Of a DNA stretch of 64,000 nucleotides, positions 24,656 to 35,883 are shown one piece after another; within the stretch, counting starts at the first letter, position 1, and every line of letters starts with the position of its first letter. The notes below the pieces were generated by a model. It saw only the letters and a program-made list of their open reading frames with translations, did no database searches and was not told the DNA's origin. Source of the DNA: Gammaproteobacteria bacterium (GTDB lineage Bacteria; Pseudomonadota; Gammaproteobacteria; Steroidobacterales; Steroidobacteraceae); assembly GCA_025359565.1 (NCBI GenBank), contig JANYFY010000026.1:62001-126000 (forward strand), given 5' to 3'. A program made the position numbers and the translations under genes.

Positions 24656-27600
24656 ATGGCATTGGTTGAACAGTCGATACAAAGCACTAGCATAGACGGT
24701 AGGGATCCGCGCACGATCGATTGGGGGTTATGCCGTCAGCACTACGAAAAAGATTCTTGCGGTTTTGGGCTGATCGCGAGTCTTGACGATCAAGCCACTC
24801 ACTGGGTGGTACAAACCGCCATCAGCTCCTTAAACCGGCTTACTCATCGGGGCGCTATTGCTGCGGATGGCAAAACCGGCGATGGCTGCGGGTTATTGAT
24901 CAAGCAACCCACCCGGTTTTTACGGGCGGTGGCGGTGGAAGCGGGTCTATCGTTGGCTCCATTGTTCGCCGCTGGGTTAGTGTTTTTAAACACTGATAAA
25001 ACCAAGGCAGATCAGGCGCGGCGCATGCTGGTCGCGCAACTCAAAGTGGAGAAAATCGAGGTCGCAGGCTTTCGTACGCTGCCCGTCGATTCCAGTGCCT
25101 GCGGTGTAGAGTCGCTTAAAACGCTGCCGCTGATTGAACAAATATTTGTGAACGCGAGCGGCGATATCGACGAAGCTGCCTTCAATCGCAAACTGTATTT
25201 GGCGCGCCGTCGCGCTGAAAAATGTTTGGAGCAGAGCGACCCGGTGTTCTATGTTCCGTCTTTATCGGCAAGCACGCTGGTCTATAAAGGCATGGTGATG
25301 CCGCAATACCTGGCGCAGTTTTATCCGGATCTACTGGATCCTCGCATGGAAGCATCGGTGGTCGTTTTCCATCAACGATTTTCCACTAACACAATGCCCC
25401 AGTGGCGACTCGCGCATCCCTATCGGTATCTTGCACACAATGGCGAGATTAATACTGTGCAGGGCAACCGTAGCTGGGCGGTGGCACGGGGTCCGTTGCT
25501 TAAGTCTCCGGTATTACCGGATCTGTCCGATATTTTTCCTTTAGTCTCGCTGGCTGGCTCGGATTCACAGTCGCTCGACAATATGTTGGAGCTATTGTTG
25601 ATGGGCGGTCTTGATCCTATGCACGCTATGCGCCTATTGATTCCGCCCGCGTGGCAGTCGGTGGACATGATTGATCCGGATTTAAAAGCTTTCTATGAGT
25701 ATTACGCCAATCACATGGAACCCTGGGATGGGCCCGCGGGAATTGTGTTGACCGATGGCCGATACGCTTGCGTGACCTTGGACCGCAATGGCTTGCGGCC
25801 CGCCCGCTGGGTAATCACAAAGAATCGACACATCACGGTCGCCTCGGAGGCAGGGGTGTGGGATTATTTGCCAGAAGATGTGGTCAAGAAAGGCAAGCTA
25901 GGACCCGGGGAGATTTTGGCGCTCGATTTACAGACTTCCGAGTTGATGGACACGAAACGGGTTGATGATCTTTTAAAGAGTCGGCATCCGTACAAGACTT
26001 GGCTAAAAAAAGGCGTGCGCTACCTGCAAACCGATCTCATCGATCCGCGGCTTGCCGCGGAGCCGATGGATCGTGACACGCTGGCCCAGTACCAGAAAAT
26101 GTTCAATGTATCAGCCGAAGAGCGGGATGAAATTATTCGCGTGCTCGCCCAGGATGAGAGCGAGGCGGTGGGTTCCATGGGTGACGATACGCCCATGCCG
26201 GTGCTGTCGAAGAAAGTACGCTCGCTCTATGATTATTTCCGGCAACAATTTGCGCAGGTGACTAATCCGCCGATCGATTCGCTACGCGAGAGCATTGTGA
26301 TGTCATTGGCTACGCAGATTGGTCCAGAGTGCAATATTTTTGTCCCCGTGCAACAGCACGCGGAACAAATTGTGCTGAGCTCGCCAGTGCTTTCGCAGCG
26401 CAAGCTGCGTCAGATCGTCGCGCTGAGCGATAGTGGGGTGTCAAATGAATTCATTGATTTGCAATATGACGAGATACTTGATCTTAAGGCCGCGATACTC
26501 AACCTTTGCGATCAGGCGGAAGCCGCCGTGCGTGGCGGTAAGTTGGTCTTGTTGTTGTCGGATCGTTATTTGGTCAAGGGTAAGTTACCCATTCACGCCT
26601 TGCTTGCGACAGGTGCTGTGCATCATCGTCTGGTGAAAACCGGGTTGCGTTGTAAGTGTAATATTTTAGTAGAAACCGGTACTGCTCGCGATGCGCATCA
26701 TTTTGCCTGTTTGATTGGCTACGGGGCCACGGCCGTGTATCCGTATATGGCCTATCAAACCTTGTTTGATTTGATGCGCAAGGGTGCGGTCAACATGGAA
26801 GCTGACACGCGGCTGCAACTGGGTCGCAGCTACCGACGTGCGGTGTGTAAGGGATTGTTTAAGATTATGTCCAAGATGGGCATTTCGACCATCGCAAGCT
26901 ATCGTAGCGCGCAGTTATTCGAGATTGTCGGTTTGAGTGATGAAGTGGTTGATCTGTGTTTTAGCGGTTCGGAAAGCCGTATTCAGGGGGCGGATTTTCA
27001 GGATCTTAAGGCCGATGCTGAAGTGCTGGCGCGCCGTTCCTGGAATTTAGGAGCGAATATAGAGCAAGGCGGGTTACTGAAGTACGTGCATAACGGCGAA
27101 TACCATATGTATAACCCCGACGTCATTGCGACTTTGCAGTCGGCCGTCATGACAGGCGACTACGAGCAGTACAAACGGTATGCCGCGCTGGTTAATAACC
27201 GGCCGGTTTCTTGTATTCGCGATCTGCTCAAGCTGCAGCCCGTGGTGGGGCCGATTCCAATTGATGCAGTTGAATCGATTTCCGATATCCTTGCGCGCTT
27301 CGATAGTGCCGGTATGTCGTTGGGGGCATTATCGCCTGAAGCGCACGAAGCGCTGGCGATCGCGATGAATCGCCTCGGGGCGCGCTCTAACTCCGGCGAA
27401 GGAGGTGAAGACCCGATCCGCTACGGTACAGAGAAAAATTCAAAAATAAAACAAGTGGCTTCGGGTCGCTTTGGTGTGACACCGCAGTACTTGATCAATG
27501 CTGAAGTATTGCAGATCAAAATTGCACAAGGTGCTAAGCCCGGCGAGGGCGGTCAGTTACCCGGACACAAGGTCAACGATATGATTGCGCGGCTGCGGTT

Positions 27601-29173
27601 CGCGAGGCCTGGCGTTGGGTTGATCTCACCGCCTCCGCATCATGATATTTACTCGATTGAGGATTTGGCACAGTTAATTTTCGATCTGAAGCAGGTCAAT
27701 CCTAAGGCGTTAGTGTCGGTCAAGCTCGTATCGGAGCCGGGTGTCGGGACGGTAGCGGCCGGAGTAGCGAAAGCCTATGCCGACTTAATTACCATCAGTG
27801 GATATGATGGCGGTACCGGCGCTAGCCCGCTATCGTCAATCAAATATGCAGGTTCGCCCTGGGAATTGGGACTTGCCGAAACCCATCAAACTTTGCGCGC
27901 CAATGAGTTACGCCATCGAGTGCGTCTGCAAACCGACGGGGGTCTTAAGACCGGCCTTGATGTAATTAAGGCAGCGATTATGGGAGCCGAGAGCTTCGGA
28001 TTCGGCACAGCCCCCATGGTAGCCTTGGGCTGCAAATATCTACGTATTTGTCACTTAAATAATTGCGCGACCGGCATTGCAACTCAGCACAATGTCTTGC
28101 GTACTAAGTATTTTATCGGGTTGCCCGAAATGGTCATGAATTATTTTAGATTTGTCGCTGAAGAATGCCGCGAAGTTATGGCAAGTCTAGGCGTGCGTAC
28201 GATTGTTGAGTTAATCGGACGTACTGAGTTGCTTGAAGTGCTGACGGGCGAAACATCGAAACAGAGCAAGTTGGATTTAAAACCCCTACTAGCGAACTCG
28301 AGGTTGGTGTCTACTAAGCCACAATATTGTGTTGACCCACACAATGAGCCATTTGATAAGGGTGTGCTCGCGGAGAAAATGTTCAACGATATGAAAGCCT
28401 CGATAGCACTGAAGGCGGGCGGAGATTTTTCCTATCGCGTGAGTAATTACCATCGCTCGATTGGTGCGCGTATATCGGGAGAAATCGCGCGACATTGGGG
28501 TGATAATGGGATGAGCGATTTTCCGATCACGGTCACTTTAAAAGGTTCGGTAGGACAAAGTTTTGGCGTCTGGAATGCGGGGGGCTTACGCCTGCTGTTG
28601 GAAGGTGAAGCCAATGACTATGTTGGAAAAGGGATGGCGGGTGGCATGATTGTGGTTAAACCGCACGCCAACTCGAGTTTCGTCGCGCGTGAGACGGTGA
28701 TCATGGGCAACACCTGTCTGTATGGGGCAACGGGCGGCGAATTGTATGCTGCGGGTACCGCGGGCGAGCGATTCGCGGTGCGAAATTCAGGGGCAATGGC
28801 GGTGATTGAAGGAGCGGGAGACCATTGCTGCGAATATATGACGGGGGGCGTCGTGTGTGTACTCGGGCGAACAGGCGTAAATTTCGGAGCGGGCTTTACC
28901 GGCGGCTTTGCCTATGTGCTGGACCAGGAACGGGATTTCGTCGATCGCTACAATCATGACTTAATCGATATTCATCGTGTCTCGCCCGAGGGCATGGGTG
29001 TATACGCTCAGCACTTGCGCGGCATGATTGAGCAACATGTTACCGCTACGAATAGTGAATGGGGCGCGCAACTACTGAATGATTTTCGCACGTTCATTGG
29101 TAAGTTTTGGGTCGTAAAACCCAAAGCCGCGGCTATTGGATCTTTGTTAGAGAATTTAAGACGTGCAGCTTAA
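24656..29173 (+). CDS. gltB: glutamate synthase large subunit GltB
   Basis: A 1505-aa NADPH-GOGAT alpha subunit that makes glutamate from glutamine and 2-oxoglutarate. A 34-residue propeptide precedes the catalytic Cys35 ([10 protein letters not shown]) of the class II glutamine amidotransferase domain. A central domain follows, then the FMN-binding synthase domain ([31 protein letters not shown]) with the 3Fe-4S cysteines in [12 protein letters not shown]. The C-terminal GXGXG beta-helix ends the protein ([31 protein letters not shown]). gltD follows 21 bp later. Confidence 0.97.
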   Translation: MALVEQSIQSTSIDGRDPRTIDWGLCRQHYEKDSCGFGLIASLDDQATHWVVQTAISSLNRLTHRGAIAADGKTGDGCGLLIKQPTRFLRAVAVEAGLSLAPLFAAGLVFLNTDKTKADQARRMLVAQLKVEKIEVAGFRTLPVDSSACGVESLKTLPLIEQIFVNASGDIDEAAFNRKLYLARRRAEKCLEQSDPVFYVPSLSASTLVYKGMVMPQYLAQFYPDLLDPRMEASVVVFHQRFSTNTMPQWRLAHPYRYLAHNGEINTVQGNRSWAVARGPLLKSPVLPDLSDIFPLVSLAGSDSQSLDNMLELLLMGGLDPMHAMRLLIPPAWQSVDMIDPDLKAFYEYYANHMEPWDGPAGIVLTDGRYACVTLDRNGLRPARWVITKNRHITVASEAGVWDYLPEDVVKKGKLGPGEILALDLQTSELMDTKRVDDLLKSRHPYKTWLKKGVRYLQTDLIDPRLAAEPMDRDTLAQYQKMFNVSAEERDEIIRVLAQDESEAVGSMGDDTPMPVLSKKVRSLYDYFRQQFAQVTNPPIDSLRESIVMSLATQIGPECNIFVPVQQHAEQIVLSSPVLSQRKLRQIVALSDSGVSNEFIDLQYDEILDLKAAILNLCDQAEAAVRGGKLVLLLSDRYLVKGKLPIHALLATGAVHHRLVKTGLRCKCNILVETGTARDAHHFACLIGYGATAVYPYMAYQTLFDLMRKGAVNMEADTRLQLGRSYRRAVCKGLFKIMSKMGISTIASYRSAQLFEIVGLSDEVVDLCFSGSESRIQGADFQDLKADAEVLARRSWNLGANIEQGGLLKYVHNGEYHMYNPDVIATLQSAVMTGDYEQYKRYAALVNNRPVSCIRDLLKLQPVVGPIPIDAVESISDILARFDSAGMSLGALSPEAHEALAIAMNRLGARSNSGEGGEDPIRYGTEKNSKIKQVASGRFGVTPQYLINAEVLQIKIAQGAKPGEGGQLPGHKVNDMIARLRFARPGVGLISPPPHHDIYSIEDLAQLIFDLKQVNPKALVSVKLVSEPGVGTVAAGVAKAYADLITISGYDGGTGASPLSSIKYAGSPWELGLAETHQTLRANELRHRVRLQTDGGLKTGLDVIKAAIMGAESFGFGTAPMVALGCKYLRICHLNNCATGIATQHNVLRTKYFIGLPEMVMNYFRFVAEECREVMASLGVRTIVELIGRTELLEVLTGETSKQSKLDLKPLLANSRLVSTKPQYCVDPHNEPFDKGVLAEKMFNDMKASIALKAGGDFSYRVSNYHRSIGARISGEIARHWGDNGMSDFPITVTLKGSVGQSFGVWNAGGLRLLLEGEANDYVGKGMAGGMIVVKPHANSSFVARETVIMGNTCLYGATGGELYAAGTAGERFAVRNSGAMAVIEGAGDHCCEYMTGGVVCVLGRTGVNFGAGFTGGFAYVLDQERDFVDRYNHDLIDIHRVSPEGMGVYAQHLRGMIEQHVTATNSEWGAQLLNDFRTFIGKFWVVKPKAAAIGSLLENLRRAA

Positions 29174-30652
<1,479 letters not shown>

Positions 30653-30695
30653 CATACTGCGCGCAAATCAGGTCGTCGCCAAAACGAGGTGGTTT

Positions 30696-31466
30696 ATGAT
30701 TCGTTTTTCTAAAGTTATTGTCGCTTTACTCATATCGTTGACTTTTTTCCCTCACTTAATTCAGGCGCGCAGTATTCCAGATAATGTGAGTGCGGCGGTT
30801 GCGGATGCGAACAGGCCTGATACGGACAAACAGCGCGATGTGAATCGTAAGCCCGCGGAGACGTTGGCATTTATCGGCGTTAAGGCTGGCGCACAAGTGG
30901 GTGAGCTGTTGCCTGGTGGTGGGTATTTCACTCGGTTGTTAGCCAAGTCCGTAGGGTCTAAGGGACATGTGTACGCTCTCGTGACGGCGCGCCCGGCGAA
31001 TGCTCCGGCCGATATGCCAGATCGGTCCCTTTTGGTGAGAGCGATTGCTGCGGATCCTAATTATTCTAACGTGAGCGTCGAGAGTGTGTCGTTTTCTAAA
31101 TTGATTGTACCGGCGCCCGTGGATTTAATTTTTACGGCGCAGAATTATCATGACTTGCACAATATTCCGGAACTAGATCTTGTCACTTTCAACAAATCCG
31201 TATTTGCCGCTTTGAACCCGGGTGGAGTCTACGTCGTACTGGATCATTCTGCTGCGCTAGGCTCAGGAACGCGAGACACCAATATCCTGCATAGAATTGA
31301 TGTCGATGTGGTTAAGAAGGAAGTCGAGGCCGCAGGCTTTAAATTTGTCGCGAGCAGCAATTTACTGGCAAATCCTAGCGACACCCGCAGCACCAAAGTA
31401 TTCGATGCGGCAGTCCGTGGTCATACCGATCAATTTTTATTGAAATTTCGCAAGCCGGGCCGATAA
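30696..31466 (+). CDS. exported methyltransferase-like protein (COG4798 type)
   Basis: A 256-aa protein from the ATG at 30696, which has GAGGTGG just upstream; a longer frame runs back into gltD and is rejected. Residues 1-24 form a signal peptide ending IQARS. The rest resembles a class I methyltransferase fold: glycine-rich motif I as VGELLPGGGYFTRLLA, motif IV-like VDLIFTAQNYHD, then LNPGGVYVVLDHSA. SAM is not known to be available in the periplasm, so a methyltransferase reaction there is doubtful. Function unknown. Confidence 0.72.
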   Translation: MIRFSKVIVALLISLTFFPHLIQARSIPDNVSAAVADANRPDTDKQRDVNRKPAETLAFIGVKAGAQVGELLPGGGYFTRLLAKSVGSKGHVYALVTARPANAPADMPDRSLLVRAIAADPNYSNVSVESVSFSKLIVPAPVDLIFTAQNYHDLHNIPELDLVTFNKSVFAALNPGGVYVVLDHSAALGSGTRDTNILHRIDVDVVKKEVEAAGFKFVASSNLLANPSDTRSTKVFDAAVRGHTDQFLLKFRKPGR

Positions 31467-31515
31467 TCGGTTGCACGCTGGCGTGCACAAAGTTTAGATT
31501 AATATAGCCGATTGC

Positions 31516-32991
31516 ATGTCCGAAAACGGCGAGTATTTGCAAGCTTACTTAAGTTATGCTCGCGATATGTTGCTAGATCATGCTGCCTATTTCCGCGCGG
31601 TACGTGCTCGTGATCGCCGTTTCGACGGGCGATTTTTTGTCGCGATAAAGTCAACGCGAATTTATTGTCGGCCCATTTGTCCCGCTCGTCCCGCGAAGCG
31701 GGAAAATATGAGTTTCTATTTAAGTGCGGCCGCGGCTGAGGCGAAAGGCTTTAGGCCTTGTTTACGGTGTCGCCCGGAACGCGCTCCGGACTCAAGCCCC
31801 ATTGATGCGGTCAGTCGGCGGGTGGGTGCGGTCGTTGCTGGAATTGAACGTCATGCTTTATCAAGCGAGCGGGTGGGTGAGTTGGCGGCAAGTCTGGGTG
31901 TCAGTGATCGGCATCTACGCCGCATCACTGAATCAGAATTAGGGGTATCACCGATTGAGTTAGCGCAAACCTATCGGCTATTATTGGCAAAGCGTTTGTT
32001 GCGTGACACTACGCTTAATCAGACTCAAATCGCTTTTGCGAGTGGCTTTGGCAGTGTACGACGCTTTAATGCATTATTTAAGGCCCGCTATAACTTAAGT
32101 CCGCGTGATTTGCGGGGCAAATTGCCGCCTGATACGGGCGTTCGAGTAGAGCTCGAGTTTAGACCGCCTTTCGCTTGGGATTGCTGCTTAAGTTATTTGA
32201 GATTGCGAGCGATTCCTGGGGTGGAAAGTGTTGATGCAACCCATTATCGTCGTACGCTTTGCATCGATAAATGTGCGGGTTGGATCGCGGTCTCTATGCA
32301 CAAATCGCGGCATGCGCTGCAGCTGGAAATGTCGGCATCGCTTGCTCCCGTTATTGGCGTGGTTATTGCTAGAGTTAAACAATTATTTGATTTAGGTGCA
32401 TTCCCTGATGCAGTCGGTGCACAGTTAAGCCAAGATCCACTGTTGAAGGACATCGTCCACCGTATACCCGGTTTAAGGGTGCCCGGTTGCTTCGACGGTT
32501 ATGAAATCGCGGTGCGTGCAATTCTCGGCCAACAAGTATCAGTCAAGGGTGCCAGTACTCTTGCGGGTCGTTGGGCAAATAGTTTTGGTGCGAGCATCGA
32601 GACTCCTTATGCAGAATTAAATCGATTGACGCCGACGCTCGAGACTATGATTTCGGTTGAGTTACTCGCGATTACTTCGCTCGGTATTGTGGGGAATCGC
32701 GCGAAATCGATTGTCGCGTTGGCGCATGCATTGCTCGCGGGCAAGGTTACTTTGACTTATGTCGTTGACGTTGAGGCGCAAATTGCAACGCTGCAACGCG
32801 TGCCTGGAATTGGCCCTTGGACAGCACAGTACATCGCGATGCGAGCACTTAGTTGGCCGGATGCCTTTCCGAGCGGGGATTTGGTATTGCTGAAGACTTC
32901 GCAAATGACCCAAAAAGCACTTGAAGCACGCGCTCAAGCCTGGCGACCCTGGCGGGGTTATGCGGCGCATTATTTGTGGCGGTTAAACTGA
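31516..32991 (+). CDS. Ada-type regulator fused to AlkA 3-methyladenine DNA glycosylase
   Basis: A 491-aa fusion for the adaptive response to alkylation. The N-terminal Ada zinc domain carries all four ligands (YCRPICPAR and FRPCLRCRPE) and would accept methyl groups from phosphotriesters. An AraC-type helix-turn-helix follows (about residues 110-195, SLGVSDRHLRRI and IAFASGFGSVRRFN). The C-terminal half is AlkA: FRPPFAWDCCLSYLRLR, AILGQQVSVKGASTLA, the helix-hairpin-helix VPGIGPWTAQYIAMR and the catalytic D455 in PSGDLVL. Starts at 31516 and 31567 are both possible; neither has a clear ribosome binding site. ogt follows. Confidence 0.9.
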   Translation: MSENGEYLQAYLSYARDMLLDHAAYFRAVRARDRRFDGRFFVAIKSTRIYCRPICPARPAKRENMSFYLSAAAAEAKGFRPCLRCRPERAPDSSPIDAVSRRVGAVVAGIERHALSSERVGELAASLGVSDRHLRRITESELGVSPIELAQTYRLLLAKRLLRDTTLNQTQIAFASGFGSVRRFNALFKARYNLSPRDLRGKLPPDTGVRVELEFRPPFAWDCCLSYLRLRAIPGVESVDATHYRRTLCIDKCAGWIAVSMHKSRHALQLEMSASLAPVIGVVIARVKQLFDLGAFPDAVGAQLSQDPLLKDIVHRIPGLRVPGCFDGYEIAVRAILGQQVSVKGASTLAGRWANSFGASIETPYAELNRLTPTLETMISVELLAITSLGIVGNRAKSIVALAHALLAGKVTLTYVVDVEAQIATLQRVPGIGPWTAQYIAMRALSWPDAFPSGDLVLLKTSQMTQKALEARAQAWRPWRGYAAHYLWRLN

Positions 32992-33008
32992 GTAGTGGGA
33001 GAGATTCT

Positions 33009-33497
33009 ATGGTGTATTACGCCGTATGCGAGAGCCCGATTGGGCTATTGACCCTTCATTCAGACGGCAAGTCGCTGACCGGTTTGTATATGAAGAATGA
33101 AGCGGTTCATTCAATGAAGGGCGGTCACGCGGTACTCGATGCTAAGGCGGGTCCGTTGCCGTTAGTCATAAGTCAATTGCGCGAATATTTCGCGGGCAAA
33201 CGACGTGATTTTGACGTGCCATTGGACTCTGAGGGCACACCTTTCCAGAAAACCGTATGGCGGTCATTGTTAAAAATTCCTTTTGGGGAAACCTTAAGCT
33301 ATGGGGGGCTTGCAAAACGCATCGGTAACCCAGGTGCATCACGCGCCGTGGGACTTGCCAATGGGAGTAATCCTATCTCCGTCATTGTGCCCTGTCATCG
33401 GGTAATTGGAGCTAATGGGACATTGACGGGGTATGGAGGGGGAATTGAGGTTAAGCGCTGGTTGTTGACGCATGAAGGTTGTGTGTTTAAAGGATAA
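33009..33497 (+). CDS. ogt: methylated-DNA--protein-cysteine methyltransferase Ogt
   Basis: A 162-aa suicide enzyme that removes O6-alkyl groups from guanine. The ATG at 33009 has GGGAGAGA in front, so the upstream in-frame start that overlaps the glycosylase is not used. The active site is IVPCHRVIGANG with acceptor C129, preceded by the DNA-binding segment SYGGLAKRIGNPGASRAVG. With the upstream Ada-AlkA fusion it forms a compact alkylation-repair operon. Confidence 0.95.
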   Translation: MVYYAVCESPIGLLTLHSDGKSLTGLYMKNEAVHSMKGGHAVLDAKAGPLPLVISQLREYFAGKRRDFDVPLDSEGTPFQKTVWRSLLKIPFGETLSYGGLAKRIGNPGASRAVGLANGSNPISVIVPCHRVIGANGTLTGYGGGIEVKRWLLTHEGCVFKG

Positions 33498-33518
33498 GGG
33501 ACAAGGTTTTATTTCTAA

Positions 33519-33547
33519 GCGTCACAAAAGCGTAAAGGAATTGTAAA
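33519..33547 (+). promoter_or_regulatory. Pho-box-like 11-bp repeats before the phoB remnant
   Basis: Three 7-mers at exactly 11-bp steps: GCGTCAC (33519), GCGTAAA (33530), TTGTAAA (33541), each followed by an A/G-rich spacer of 4 bp. A Pho box is built of 7-bp CTGTCAT-like units plus 4-bp spacers, and phoB genes are usually autoregulated through one. The units are degenerate. Confidence 0.4.
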
Positions 33548-33564
33548 GCGCAGGCTTTCTAATA

Positions 33565-33967
33565 GTGGGTGCTCTTATGCTCGCCACTTCACCTACTAAA
33601 CAAATATTGATCGTCGACCGGGATGTCGCTGCCGTTGAACCTCTCCGCCTAAGACTTACAGAGGTTGGATTTTCTGTGCGCGCTATTACCAACGTATCGG
33701 CGGCGCAGTCGGTGTTAGCGGAGCGGCCGCCTGATCTGGTTATCATTGACTGGAATATCACCGGCTTTCTCGGTGCGCGAGGTGGTGGCAAGGGTGGTGG
33801 CGGTCCTGCGTTGTGGTCCACACGAGCTTACATATGAGGCGATTGTTTGCGATAAGTTAGTGCTACAGGTTGCGACCAATCGAGTGACTGCGAATGGGCA
33901 ATTATTGAATTTGCGCGGGTTTGGATATCGTTTTGGATCGCCTAGTCCGGTTCGTTTTAAACAATAA
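33565..33967 (+). pseudogene. phoB: decayed PhoB-type response regulator
   Basis: The first frame reads a receiver start (QILIVDRDVAAVEPLRLRL, then PDLVIIDWN). DW at the phosphorylation site is typical of PhoB. The second frame, from about 33746, reads SPAFSVREVVARVVAVLRC, matching the PhoB segment after the receiver lysine (KPFSPKELVARIKAVLRR), and later GFGYRFGS, matching the end of the winged helix (GTGYRF). About 45 residues of receiver and about 70 of winged helix are missing, and a frameshift separates the parts. It cannot make a working regulator. Confidence 0.75.
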
Positions 33968-33979
33968 GTCACATTGTAT

Positions 33980-34000
33980 TGTTCCACGTGATGTTCCACG
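33980..34000. repeat. 9-bp direct repeat with 12-bp period
   Basis: TGTTCCACG occurs at 33980-33988 and again at 33992-34000, in the gap between the phoB remnant and the metallophosphoesterase gene. The first copy with its flank (TGTTCCACGTGA) resembles half of a parS site, but the right arm does not match. It may be an operator. Confidence 0.3.
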
Positions 34001-34036
34001 GCTAAGTTGCTAGTTTGTAAACAAATCTTATTCTAT

Positions 34037-34054
34037 TAGTCACGCGACGGTAAC
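34037..34054 (+). promoter_or_regulatory. Pho-box-like pair upstream of the PlcP-like gene
   Basis: TAGTCAC (34037) and CGGTAAC (34048) lie 11 bp apart, 24 bp before the ATG at 34078. Two degenerate units alone would be weak; they gain weight from similar repeats before neighbouring genes. Confidence 0.3.
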
Positions 34055-34077
34055 AACTTGATTCCATCCTAGCGGGT

Positions 34078-34893
34078 ATGGTTAAACGCAATATATCCCC
34101 GCTTCTGCGCATGCGAACCGTCTTTATCTCGGATATTCATTTGGGATTCAAGGGTTGTAGCGCTGATCAGCTACTTGATTTCCTACATCATGTTGAGATG
34201 GATACGCTGTTTTTGGTGGGTGACATTATCGATGTCTGGAGCATGAAAAAGAGTATGTATTGGCCGCAGTCTCATAACAATGTTCTGCGGACCATTTTGG
34301 GTAAGGCTAAACGCGGTACTAAAGTTATTTTCGTCCCTGGTAATCATGATGAAGTGTTTCGTGACTTTGATGGTGCGGTATTCGGCAATCTAGAAATTCA
34401 CCGAGAATGCATGCATCAGGGCGCGGGTGGACGGCGCATGCTGGTACTGCACGGTGATGAATTCGACAGCGTTGTAAAATGCAGTCCCTGGCTGGCTAAA
34501 TTCGGCAGTAGTCTTTACGATTTTCTATTGGCTTTAAACCCTTATATTAATTGGTTTCGGCGGCGGTTACATTTGCCGCATTGGTCACTCTCGGCCTATT
34601 TAAAAAATAAGGCTAAAAAGGCCGTGCAATACATTGGTAGTTTTGAGGAAGCGGTGGCGCAGGCGGCGCGTAAGCGCGGGGTCGATACTGTGGTGTGTGG
34701 CCATATTCACCGCGCCGAAATACGCGATATCCAAGGTGTTTTATATTGCAACGACGGCGACTGGGTCGAGAGCTGTTCCTCGCTGGTCGAGGATATGAAC
34801 GGGAAACTCAGTCTTATTAACTGGCCCGAGCTGCGGGCGCAGATGCAATTGCCGAGCGCTCCTCAGAATATCACCGTGGGGCAGTTGGCTTAA
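34078..34893 (+). CDS. plcP: PlcP-type metallophosphoesterase (LpxH-related)
   Basis: A 271-aa calcineurin-like phosphoesterase with the complete metal set: SDIHLG, GDIIDVW, GNHDE, HGDEFD and GHIHRAE. Such proteins are often annotated UDP-2,3-diacylglucosamine hydrolase, but this LpxH-related group includes PlcP, a phospholipase C that removes phospholipid head groups during phosphate starvation. The GT4 gene at 36.7 kb, of the type usually paired with plcP, favours PlcP, as do the Pho-box-like sites. LpxH activity is the alternative. Starts at 34078 and 34111 are both in frame. Confidence 0.72.
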   Translation: MVKRNISPLLRMRTVFISDIHLGFKGCSADQLLDFLHHVEMDTLFLVGDIIDVWSMKKSMYWPQSHNNVLRTILGKAKRGTKVIFVPGNHDEVFRDFDGAVFGNLEIHRECMHQGAGGRRMLVLHGDEFDSVVKCSPWLAKFGSSLYDFLLALNPYINWFRRRLHLPHWSLSAYLKNKAKKAVQYIGSFEEAVAQAARKRGVDTVVCGHIHRAEIRDIQGVLYCNDGDWVESCSSLVEDMNGKLSLINWPELRAQMQLPSAPQNITVGQLA

Positions 34894-35067
34894 GTGCGCG
34901 TTTTAACTTGGCATGCTCTGCAACGTCAATTAGCTGAAAAATATTATGTTTCCGCTCCGATAACGATGCCACCGGCCACGTTGAAGACCTATGCGAAGCA
35001 CACAAGTTGGTTGGGGCGCACCCGTAGCGGTGTGGCGGCGCAACCGGAGCGACTCTCCTCGGCTTAA
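34894..35067 (+). CDS. doubtful 57-codon ORF after plcP
   Basis: A GTG directly after the plcP stop opens a 57-aa frame beginning MRVLTWHALQRQLAEKYYV and ending QPERLSSA. It has no recognisable domain and no separate ribosome binding site. It may be a translated tail of the plcP operon or chance. Confidence 0.2.
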   Translation: MRVLTWHALQRQLAEKYYVSAPITMPPATLKTYAKHTSWLGRTRSGVAAQPERLSSA

Positions 35068-35160
35068 ATGTCAACAAATTGCCGCAATACTGTCTAAGAA
35101 TCGTCATGTTAGCCGCGCACGATTGAACCTTCAAGCTTATGAATAAATAAGGAAGGCACA

Positions 35161-35421
35161 ATGAACAGTTTAAACGTTGATTTCGATTTTGATTCGCGTA
35201 TGAGCCAATTGGAGTCCGAGTGGCGAGCTGCCTACGAGGACAGTATGGCAGCGCGAGCAGACTATCAGGCACTGGCTAATTCGGTAGGGGCCAACACTCA
35301 GAAAGTGAATGCCAAAGTCTTGGATAAGGCCCTAGAACGTCTGGATCGCAGCGAAGCGGCGAAAGATCGCATCATGGTCAAGAGTGAGCGCCTCGAAGAA
35401 GCCTGGCTAGGCGCCGCCTGA
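35161..35421 (+). CDS. small acidic helical protein of unknown function (86 aa)
   Basis: An 86-aa charged protein with a good ribosome binding site (AAGGAAGG). It begins MNSLNVDFDFDSRMSQLESE, is predicted to be almost entirely helical and probably coiled (LDKALERLDRSEAAKDRIM) and ends EEAWLGAA. No family is recognised. Its stop codon lies inside a strong hairpin. Confidence 0.6.
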   Translation: MNSLNVDFDFDSRMSQLESEWRAAYEDSMAARADYQALANSVGANTQKVNAKVLDKALERLDRSEAAKDRIMVKSERLEEAWLGAA

Positions 35422-35434
35422 GTGGCGCCTAGCC
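35405..35434 (+). terminator. strong hairpin spanning the end of the 86-aa gene
   Basis: An 11-bp perfect stem (GGCTAGGCGCC paired with GGCGCCTAGCC) with an 8-base loop covers the last codons and stop. No T-run follows, so it may be a Rho-independent-like or mRNA-stabilising structure. Confidence 0.5.
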
Positions 35435-35459
35435 TACAGTTGCGTACTCCTAAGGGTCT

Positions 35460-35870
35460 TTAAAGTATCGCAAATATGTCGTCTAACTTGTCTATTGTGC
35501 TGGGCTTTAACTTGAGCTTATAGTCGCCTGGCGTCACGTGCCGCACATGTGTCATCACATCCTGGGCGCACTGGGGGAAAAACGTCGCGCTTTGAGTAAC
35601 GAGTGACTCGATGATGCGGGTTCTATCAGTCAGCGGCCATGGCGCGGTAAATTTATTGAGCCAGCTTCGAAAATCACCGACCATCTCTTCGTATTTGACT
35701 AAGGTGACATTAGACTTCCCTATCAAATGCTCCGTATAGTCGCGTTGCCTTTGTGCCAAATTTCCAATAAGATCTTCGACATGCCCTCCGGTGCCGTAAT
35801 CCCCAACCATGTCGTTGCCGTCAATGGCTTTGGTTAGCACAAACGCATCGATTCCGCGCGCGGCCTGATT
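35460..35870 (-). pseudogene. C-terminal remnant of a sulfotransferase
   Basis: An open minus frame preceded by an in-frame TAA at 35871-35873 reads FVLTKAIDGNDMVGDYGTGG, SNVTLVKYEEMVGDF and HVRHVTPGDYKLKLKPSTI, a pattern I know from the C-terminal half of bacterial PAPS-dependent sulfotransferases. The N-terminal half, with the PAPS-binding loop, is absent and replaced by the start of the next gene on the other strand. A GTG at 35838-35840 could give 126 aa, but the product would lack the active site. Confidence 0.55.
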
Positions 35871-35883
35871 TTACTGAGTATCA

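Noticed and set aside
33980-33996. parS-like site (TGTTCCACGTGA)
   Set aside because: Only the left arm and centre match; the right arm should mirror it and does not. No parAB, gidAB or origin genes are near.
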